Shown here piece after piece: positions 1-4,063 of a stretch of 10,598 nucleotides of DNA. Numbering within the stretch: position 1 is the first letter of the stretch; each line of letters opens with the position of its first letter. Origin of the DNA: CBDUUP01 sp965370435 (lineage in GTDB: Bacteria > Chloroflexota > Anaerolineae > Anaerolineales > UBA11579); assembly GCA_965370435.1 (NCBI GenBank), contig CBDUUP010000130.1, positions 1 to 10,598 on the forward strand, in the 5' to 3' direction. The notes under the pieces were generated by a model, which searched no databases, had not been told where the DNA came from, and worked only from the letters and a program-made list of their open reading frames with translations. Both the position numbers and the translations under genes were made by a program.

Positions 1-1
1 C

Positions 2-55
2 GACAAGTGGTCGGAGTGGTCCCCCTCCAAGGAGATGTCCAGCCGCGGACGGTAA
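2..55 (+). CDS. 3' end of an unidentified protein (partial, enters from the left edge)
   Basis: Only the last 17 codons and a TAA stop are inside the window. The frame reads DKWSEWSPSKEMSSRGR, a charged, Trp/Ser-containing tail that looks like real protein more than the other two plus frames do. A strong intrinsic terminator begins about 25 bases after this stop, which supports a plus-strand gene ending here. The frame starting at base 1 also stays open as far as 123, but it would run through the terminator hairpin, so I prefer this frame. Function cannot be inferred from so short a piece. Confidence 0.45.
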   Translation, partial: DKWSEWSPSKEMSSRGR

Positions 56-79
56 TTCTCCTGGCAATAGATGACATAG

Positions 80-113
80 GCGGCGGTGCAGATTTGCACC
101 GCCGCTTTTTCTT
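80..113 (+). terminator. Intrinsic terminator of the left-edge gene
   Basis: A perfect 11-bp stem (80-90 GCGGCGGTGCA pairing with 95-105) closes a 4-base loop (91-94) and is followed at once by TTTTTCTT. GC-rich stem plus T-run is a textbook rho-independent terminator on the plus strand. It lies just after the TAA at 53-55. Confidence 0.9.
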
Positions 114-170
114 ATTGGACTGACAGAATTTGGGGTTAGTCGTGGACGGTTAATACTTTACCACGAAGTC

Positions 171-338
171 ACCAAGACACTAAGAAAAAACAAGTACTTT
201 GTGTCTTTGTATCGCAGCGACTAAAGTCGCACAAACATTTACAAAGTCGGCCTTCGCCGACTAAAAGCTATTCTAGTCCGCCGGAGAGCGGACTTCGTAG
301 TTGTTGGTGCGACTTAAGTCGCCTGACTTAAGTCGCTG
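171..338. repeat. Cluster of short GACT/AGTC hairpins in a gene-free stretch (114-416)
   Basis: The roughly 300 bases between the first terminator and the next gene hold no credible reading frame but at least six inverted repeats in a row. They are 171-180/201-210 (10 bp, one mismatch, 20-base loop); 217-222/225-230 (GCGACT-AA-AGTCGC); 245-251/256-262 (AGTCGGC/GCCGACT); 275-281/288-294 (AGTCCGC/GCGGACT); 309-322 (GCGACTTAAGTCGC, perfect palindrome); and 325-334 (GACTTAAGTC), followed by another GC. All but the first share a GACT/AGTC core. This looks like a dispersed intergenic repeat family or a degenerate MITE-like element. No transposase or flanking target duplication was identified. Confidence 0.6.
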
Positions 339-416
339 TGTCGCGCCAAACTGAAATGCATCCGGGATCAATTCAATGATTTCAATCAAACGACAATGCA
401 AGCGATCCCTCCCCAA

Positions 417-460
417 GCAAAAACCACCCGGCAAGCCCCCGCCAGCCAGGTGGTTTTTGC
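417..460 (-). terminator. Intrinsic terminator of the MerR-type regulator gene
   Basis: A 12-bp stem pairs 417-428 with 449-460. Beyond one C/A mismatch, three more pairs (430-432 with 445-447) continue it. Read on the minus strand, the descending arm ends GGTGGTTTTTGC and is followed by TT, and it lies about 10 bases after the stop codon of the minus-strand gene. The stem itself carries A5 and T5 runs, so it might also work on the plus strand, but only weakly. Confidence 0.8.
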
Positions 461-470
461 GGCTTCTGTC

Positions 471-1229
471 CTATTCGTTATTGTCACAATATAGGTGAAC
501 GGCCTTGCGCACAAATTCGGCCCCGCCTTCGCGGACCCGCTCGTAATTGGCGGCGAAGCGTGGGTCTGACACCCATCCGTCCGCCAGGCCTCGAAGGAAG
601 CTCACTTCGCAATCGTAGAAATATTTGTTGATATAGGCGTGGTATTCACCGATGGCGGTCTGCACGTCAGAGTCATCCGGGGATGCGTTGGTGTCCTCGC
701 TGACCATGCGGACCGTCAAGCGTCCGCCTTCTTCCTTGATGCTGTCCTTCTGGGCCTGGGAATAGCTGGCCCATTTCTTCTGCGACTGGGCATATTTGGG
801 GGTATCGCCCCACCGTTCTTTGGCTTCTTGGTCATATTGGGTTTCGTCGAAACCTTCAAAGTATTCTTTGGCGGTCATGTTCCATTCTCCTTGGATGGTC
901 AAGATGGTTTGGTCAACGGTGTCGATGAGTTGGTCAAGGCGTTTGGCCCGGTTCTGGAGCGAAGCGCGGTGTTCTTCCAGCGCGCTCAGCAGGTTGAACT
1001 CCGGGCGGCTCATGATGAACTGGATGTCCTTCAAGGGCACGTCCAACTCCCGGAAGAACAGGATCTGCTGCAACCGCAGCAGGCTCCCTTGATCGTAATA
1101 CCGGTAGCCGTTATCGCCGGTATTCGCCGGGTCTAACAGCCCGATCTCATCGTAATACCGCAGCGTGCGGGTGGTCACACCCGCCAGGTCGGCAATTTCC
1201 TTGATGGTATAGGGCATGGTTTCACTCAT
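471..1229 (-). CDS. MerR-family transcriptional regulator with C-terminal TipAS-like ligand-binding domain
   Basis: The 252-residue protein has the layout of TipAL/Mta regulators. Residues 6-75 form a MerR winged helix-turn-helix (YTIKEIADLAGVTTRTLRYY, then GYRYY). Residues about 80-115 form the dimerising coiled coil, and about 117-250 resemble the TipAS antibiotic-recognition domain, including an FYDC motif at 204-207 and a helix near DPRFAANYERVREG. MerR proteins bend promoters with over-long spacers; the TipAS type binds thiopeptides or other multidrug ligands. The ATG at 1229 is the longest start. The internal ATG at 1217 (MPYTIKEI...) fits the usual family N-terminus as well and leaves a longer leader. 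No efflux pump or other obvious target is adjacent, so the likely visible target is its own promoter. Family assignment is firm; the ligand is unknown. Confidence 0.92.
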   Translation of the reverse strand: MSETMPYTIKEIADLAGVTTRTLRYYDEIGLLDPANTGDNGYRYYDQGSLLRLQQILFFRELDVPLKDIQFIMSRPEFNLLSALEEHRASLQNRAKRLDQLIDTVDQTILTIQGEWNMTAKEYFEGFDETQYDQEAKERWGDTPKYAQSQKKWASYSQAQKDSIKEEGGRLTVRMVSEDTNASPDDSDVQTAIGEYHAYINKYFYDCEVSFLRGLADGWVSDPRFAANYERVREGGAEFVRKAVHLYCDNNE

Positions 1230-1238
1230 CTGTCCCCT

Positions 1239-1269
1239 ATTTTACACCTTAACGTTACGTTAATGTCAA
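1239..1269 (-). promoter_or_regulatory. MerR-type promoter/operator of the regulator gene (19-bp spacer, palindrome)
   Basis: On the minus strand TTGACA (1269-1264) is separated by 19 bases from TAAAAT (1244-1239). The spacer holds a perfect 7-1-7 inverted repeat, TTAACGT-A-ACGTTAA (1263-1249). An over-long 19-bp spacer with a dyad inside is the known hallmark of MerR-controlled promoters, so autoregulation is likely. The predicted transcription start falls only a few bases before the ATG at 1229, so the mRNA may be almost leaderless if that start is used. Confidence 0.8.
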
Positions 1270-1412
1270 GAGGGTATAATGGAAATATGAAGGGGAAAGG
1301 ATGAGGGATGAAAGGAGAAAGAAAGATGAGTGGAAGTTGTGAATGCGCTCTTGCCCAATTTTAATTATTTTCTATTATGCGTTGGCCCAGAGATACCCAC
1401 ATACTGGTAAAA

Positions 1413-2909
1413 TCACTCCTCCCTATGGATATAAAATAACCTGATCTCATCGTCATAATCATACCGCGCGTCGGCTTGGTCAATCAGGAGCTTTTCCATC
1501 TCTGGGGGAATATTCGTCGCCCCCAGACCCTCCAATGAACTAGCATTCCATATTACCCAAATCGATTCTTCAGCGCCCAATAGAGCCTTTAATTCATCCA
1601 CGCCATTTACCTGCACAACCGGCGAGTCAGCCGCTGAAAAATCTAGTTTGTTAAAATAAAATGTCAACTCTTTCCAATCTAACGAAGTCAAGACCGCCGG
1701 TGTGAATTGCCCCTCGTTTCGAGATTGAATGAACTCAACCACACCAGACCAATCAGTCTTTTGCTTTTCACCATAATAACTAGCTAATCCAGGCAAATTC
1801 GCCGCCAAGTATATTGAAGCTACCATGACCAAAGAAACCAGTACAAATTTGCCGGTTTGTTTTTTCGTAAATTGCACTCCTCTCATCCGTTGGACCGAAC
1901 CAGCCACCGTAGAACCATAATAAGCAGCGCCTGTAATGAATGTTAGGAAATAGAAGGGATGTGAAAAAATCACTTGTCGGGGATTGAAAAAATACCCGCC
2001 CCAATTGTCAATCGCTATCACGCCAATTATGGGAAGAATGGTCAATCCTGCAAAAAGGAAGTTCTCCGCTTTCCAAAACAGGCCCACTAACCCCAACACA
2101 GCAAGACCAAGGGACCAATTGAACCGCCCTAGAGATGCCACAAACACCCAAAGAGCATCCAAGAAAGGCACATAGAGAAGCCTCTCTTGGCCTATGTCAA
2201 CAGGTTTGGCCCATAACACCCAGGGTAAAAACCCTAGGATGACTAAAATCGAAATCAAACCGAAAGGCCCTAATAAATTTCGAGCGCTTTCAACCCAGGG
2301 GGTTGCATTTCGAGCTTTCTCCCAAACAACCAATCCCAAAATATATCCACCCTGGATAACTAAGACCAATCCAAAAAAGTAGTGGTTATAAAGCCCGGCA
2401 AGACCTACCATTCCCCATAAACCCCAGTAACGCCACGTTCGATGAGCAACTGTGCGCAAAAATAACCAAGTCGAAATCAAGCTCAACAAAACCGTGAGCG
2501 AATAAAACCTCACTTCTTGCGAATACGCAATATGATAGGGAGACACACTCAACACAAAGGCGCTGGCTATCCCCACCCGGTGGTCATAAACCTCTGCCCC
2601 CAGCTTATAGAGCATAAACACACTTAAAACCCCATAGAAAAAATAAGGTAACCTTAATTGGAATTCATCTTGAAAACCGGTTATCTTCTGGTAGAAGTGC
2701 AAGATCACGTAATCCAAGGGCGTGGCAGCCGCGTGCTCCTTCACCCCTTCAAAAACTGCGTTAAGATCCTCGCTTACCGCCACTTGGGTATGCCCAATTT
2801 CGTCAATCCAGAAATTTTCAGTTCCCAGTCCAAACCAACGCAGCCCCGCTGCCAGCATAAGAACCAGGATTAAAGCCAGATTGGGACGCAAACTAATCTT
2901 CTTCTCCAT
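1413..2909 (-). CDS. Integral membrane glycosyltransferase, GT39/PMT-like (ArnT-type GT-C fold)
   Basis: The 498-residue protein has about ten hydrophobic segments (for example 11-28, 89-104, 112-128, 137-151, 163-196, 212-233) and a soluble tail of about 120 residues from about 377. After the first helix comes FWIDE (33-37), an acidic pair in the first outer loop typical of GT-C enzymes. Later come a YSQEVRFYSL stretch (129-138) and NPRQVIFSHPFYFL (309-322), both recurring in bacterial PMT_2/GT39-type proteins. Such enzymes move sugars from polyprenyl-phosphate carriers to lipids, glycans or proteins outside the membrane. I place the start at the ATG at 2909; an in-frame TTG at 2915 adds two residues. 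A purine-rich GAGG lies about 20 bases upstream, so the start is not decided by it. The gene is visibly more AT-rich than the genes to its right. No terminator is seen after its stop. Substrate unknown. Confidence 0.75.
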   Translation of the reverse strand: MEKKISLRPNLALILVLMLAAGLRWFGLGTENFWIDEIGHTQVAVSEDLNAVFEGVKEHAAATPLDYVILHFYQKITGFQDEFQLRLPYFFYGVLSVFMLYKLGAEVYDHRVGIASAFVLSVSPYHIAYSQEVRFYSLTVLLSLISTWLFLRTVAHRTWRYWGLWGMVGLAGLYNHYFFGLVLVIQGGYILGLVVWEKARNATPWVESARNLLGPFGLISILVILGFLPWVLWAKPVDIGQERLLYVPFLDALWVFVASLGRFNWSLGLAVLGLVGLFWKAENFLFAGLTILPIIGVIAIDNWGGYFFNPRQVIFSHPFYFLTFITGAAYYGSTVAGSVQRMRGVQFTKKQTGKFVLVSLVMVASIYLAANLPGLASYYGEKQKTDWSGVVEFIQSRNEGQFTPAVLTSLDWKELTFYFNKLDFSAADSPVVQVNGVDELKALLGAEESIWVIWNASSLEGLGATNIPPEMEKLLIDQADARYDYDDEIRLFYIHREE

Positions 2910-2974
2910 AATCAATACACTTTTCTCAACCTCGCACTGTATGTTTTCTCGGTTCCAATGATAAGCAGAAGCAA

Positions 2975-3005
2975 ATTATAATCTATAGAACAACCCCAAC
3001 AGAAA
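2975..3005 (-). promoter_or_regulatory. Possible promoter of the membrane glycosyltransferase gene
   Basis: A perfect -10 box, TATAAT, lies on the minus strand at 2980-2975, about 65 bases before the ATG at 2909. The -35 is poor: TTCTGT at 3004-2999 with an 18-base spacer is the best candidate. It is placed downstream of the tRNA-fMet terminator, where an independent promoter would be needed. The region 2980-3097 holds nothing else that I can identify. Confidence 0.35.
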
Positions 3006-3097
3006 TAAGATGATCAGTCACATCTGCAATAAAAAAAATGAAATGCCATATCCGAGTTCCCCGGCAGACTCCCTCTTACAACATGGATGATATATAA

Positions 3098-3132
3098 AGC
3101 AAGAAACCGCTCAACATGATCTGTTGGCGGTT
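3098..3132 (-). terminator. Intrinsic terminator of tRNA-fMet
   Basis: Read on the minus strand, an 11-bp stem pairs 3132-3127 and 3126-3122 with 3112-3116 and 3105-3110, with one bulged base at 3111 and a 5-base loop (3117-3121). The descending arm runs into TTTCTTGCTTTATA. It begins about 14 bases after the end of the tRNA-fMet gene, as expected for a monocistronic tRNA unit. Confidence 0.65.
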
Positions 3133-3145
3133 CCTGAGGTACTAG

Positions 3146-3217
3146 TAGCGGGGCCAGGACTCGAACCTGGGACCTTCGGGTTATGAGCCCGACGAGCTGC
3201 CACTGCTCCACCCCGCG
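3146..3217 (-). tRNA. Initiator tRNA-fMet (CAT)
   Basis: The minus strand folds as a complete cloverleaf. The acceptor is CGCGGGG with CCCCGC, the D arm GAGC/GCTC, the anticodon arm TCGGG-CTCATAA-CCCGA and the T arm CCAGG-TTCGAGT-CCTGG. The anticodon is CAT. Two initiator traits are visible: three G-C pairs at the foot of the anticodon stem, and no Watson-Crick pair at position 1-72 (C opposite T; C opposite A in E. coli). The D loop is short (7 bases). CCA is not encoded. It delivers formyl-methionine for translation initiation. Confidence 0.95.
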
Positions 3218-3232
3218 TTGTTTTAGGGGGGC

Positions 3233-3261
3233 ATTATAGCACGCTGGTTATATCAAGTCAA
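3233..3261 (-). promoter_or_regulatory. Sigma-70-type promoter of tRNA-fMet
   Basis: On the minus strand TTGACT (3261-3256) and TATAAT (3238-3233) are 17 bases apart, close to the ideal housekeeping promoter. The -35 box overlaps the TGA stop codon (3260-3258) of the upstream small-protein gene. Predicted transcription starts near 3226, about 9 bases before the tRNA. Confidence 0.85.
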
Positions 3262-3638
3262 GGAACATATCCGAACAACCAGGCCATCCACACCGTCCAA
3301 TTGCTGACTCGGGGCGCAGATTCTTGGGGCGCGGGGGTGGGGGGTGGGATGTCCCCGGTCGGGGTCATGAGGATGACGATAGTATCTCCTTCACGCCCTT
3401 CCCCGTCCCCAAGAGCGTCTCCAATGACCGGATCTGGCGAAGTCGCCTCAGCAATCTGAGTCTCCAGAGCCTCTTGGGTTGCCATTTGGTCGGTGGCTTG
3501 AACGGCAATTTGTTTCAGCCGAACATCTTGCTGCTGTCGTTCTGCCATGCGGCGGTTGAAATCCATCACCAGCAAAACCAAAACTATCAACCCCAAGACC
3601 ACGAATATCCGTTTTCCTTGAGCGATGATGTTTTCCAT
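3258..3638 (-). CDS. Small bitopic membrane protein with coiled coil; possibly DivIC/FtsB-like
   Basis: The 126-residue protein has a short cytoplasmic N-terminus, one transmembrane helix (11-26, IFVVLGLIVLVLLVMD), and then an RR-flanked, Gln/Glu-rich helix (29-65) likely to be a coiled coil. An acidic/Gly loop, a Pro/Thr-rich stretch (93-104) and a Trp-rich C-terminus (NWTVWMAWLFG, 113-123) follow. Size and order match septum formation initiator (DivIC/FtsB/FtsL-type) proteins, which join the divisome outside the membrane. These families are weakly conserved, so this is inference from layout only. The gene sits between two tRNA genes on the same strand. TTGCGC-17-TAAGAT upstream would start transcription at or next to the ATG. 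No clear Shine-Dalgarno sequence is seen. It could equally be an unrelated Chloroflexota-specific membrane protein. Confidence 0.7.
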   Translation of the reverse strand: MENIIAQGKRIFVVLGLIVLVLLVMDFNRRMAERQQQDVRLKQIAVQATDQMATQEALETQIAEATSPDPVIGDALGDGEGREGDTIVILMTPTGDIPPPTPAPQESAPRVSNWTVWMAWLFGYVP

Positions 3639-3644
3639 AATTCC

Positions 3645-3673
3645 ATCTTACCGCAACCATGCAGCTTGCGCAA
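3645..3673 (-). promoter_or_regulatory. Possible leaderless promoter of the small membrane protein
   Basis: On the minus strand TTGCGC (3673-3668) is 17 bases from TAAGAT (3650-3645). The ATG lies 7 bases past the -10 box, so the transcript would begin at or beside the start codon. This fits the lack of a ribosome binding site but rests on imperfect boxes. Confidence 0.4.
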
Positions 3674-3674
3674 G

Positions 3675-3703
3675 TAAAAAAGTACCCCGTATAATACGGG
3701 GTA
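3675..3703 (-). terminator. Intrinsic terminator of tRNA-Leu
   Basis: A perfect 9-bp stem (TACCCCGTA 3683-3691 with TACGGGGTA 3695-3703) with a 3-base loop is followed on the minus strand by C and TTTTTT. It starts about 5 bases after the tRNA-Leu gene ends, so the downstream small-protein gene needs its own promoter. Confidence 0.9.
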
Positions 3704-3707
3704 TTTG

Positions 3708-3791
3708 TGCCGAAGGTGGGAGTTGAACCCACATGGGCCGAAGCCCACTACGCCCTGAACGTAGCGCGTCTGCCAATTCCGCCACTTCGGC
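3708..3791 (-). tRNA. tRNA-Leu (CAG)
   Basis: The minus strand reads GCCGAAG...CTTCGGC plus discriminator A, with anticodon stem-loop CTACG-TTCAGGG-CGTAG giving anticodon CAG. A long class II variable arm (TGGGCTTCGGCCCA) and T arm GTGGG-TTCAACT-CCCAC are present. The long variable arm and A73 are leucine tRNA traits. It reads CUG codons. CCA is not encoded. Confidence 0.96.
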
Positions 3792-3802
3792 AAGCAGGGG
3801 TA

Positions 3803-3830
3803 ATTTTACCCTGAATATAGCCTATGTCAA
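3803..3830 (-). promoter_or_regulatory. Promoter of tRNA-Leu
   Basis: On the minus strand a consensus TTGACA (3830-3825) lies 16 bases from TAAAAT (3808-3803), 12 bases before the tRNA-Leu gene. A short palindrome, GGGTAA-TT-TTACCC (3798-3811), covers the -10 box. Confidence 0.8.
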
Positions 3831-3877
3831 GCAACCAATTAAAATTTGAGCGTGGAAGAGATGTCAGGGAGACCGGC

Positions 3878-3969
3878 AACCTCCCGCAGGTTTGCCTTAA
3901 AGCGGCCGTTTCAAGATAAATTCGGACTTTATAGCGCATTTCACTCTGAGAGACCACTTGCGGGAGGTT
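3878..3969. repeat. 92-bp element bounded by an 11-bp perfect inverted repeat
   Basis: AACCTCCCGCA (3878-3888) is repeated in inverse as TGCGGGAGGTT (3959-3969), with 70 bases between. The segment lies in the spacer between the divergent tRNA-Leu and kinase-homologue promoters and holds no reading frame of interest. Inside it, GTTTCAAGATA (3908-3918) recurs inverted at 9909-9919, hinting at a dispersed repeat family. The hairpin arms are too far apart for a simple terminator and have no T-run. Confidence 0.5.
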
Positions 3970-4013
3970 TAAAGAGCAACCCATGCATGCACACATTGGC
4001 ACGGAGATTGCAA

Positions 4014-4042
4014 TTGTAAGGTTACTTCCGCCATGCTATAAT
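4014..4042 (+). promoter_or_regulatory. Promoter of the kinase-LysM-LCP-LCP operon
   Basis: TTGTAA (4014-4019) and a perfect TATAAT (4037-4042) are exactly 17 bases apart. The transcription start would be near 4049, followed by a GAGGA ribosome binding site (4050-4054) nine bases before the ATG at 4064. This decides the start of the first operon gene against an upstream in-frame ATG at 3983. Confidence 0.8.
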
Positions 4043-4063
4043 CACGGGCGAGGACGCGTAACT

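Noticed and set aside
217..338. CRISPR-like array
   Set aside because: The repeats differ from each other, are only 10-20 bases long, lack uniform spacers, and no cas genes are present; they are individual hairpins.
639..1136. 165-residue plus-strand frame opposite the MerR gene
   Set aside because: It is the antisense shadow of a clearly conserved regulator, with no domain and no ribosome binding site.
1275..1366. Plus-strand TATAAT followed by mini-frames (for example MSGSCECALAQF from 1326, or 13 codons from 1302)
   Set aside because: No convincing -35 box at the right distance, frames of only 12-18 codons in purine-rich DNA, and no conservation evidence.
3014..3211. 65-residue minus-strand reading frame
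   Set aside because: It is the shadow of the tRNA-fMet gene; its sequence is the translated tRNA.
3983..4063. Upstream ATG extending the kinase homologue by 27 residues
   Set aside because: The promoter -35 and -10 boxes lie inside this stretch, and a GAGGA site nine bases before 4064 marks the real start.
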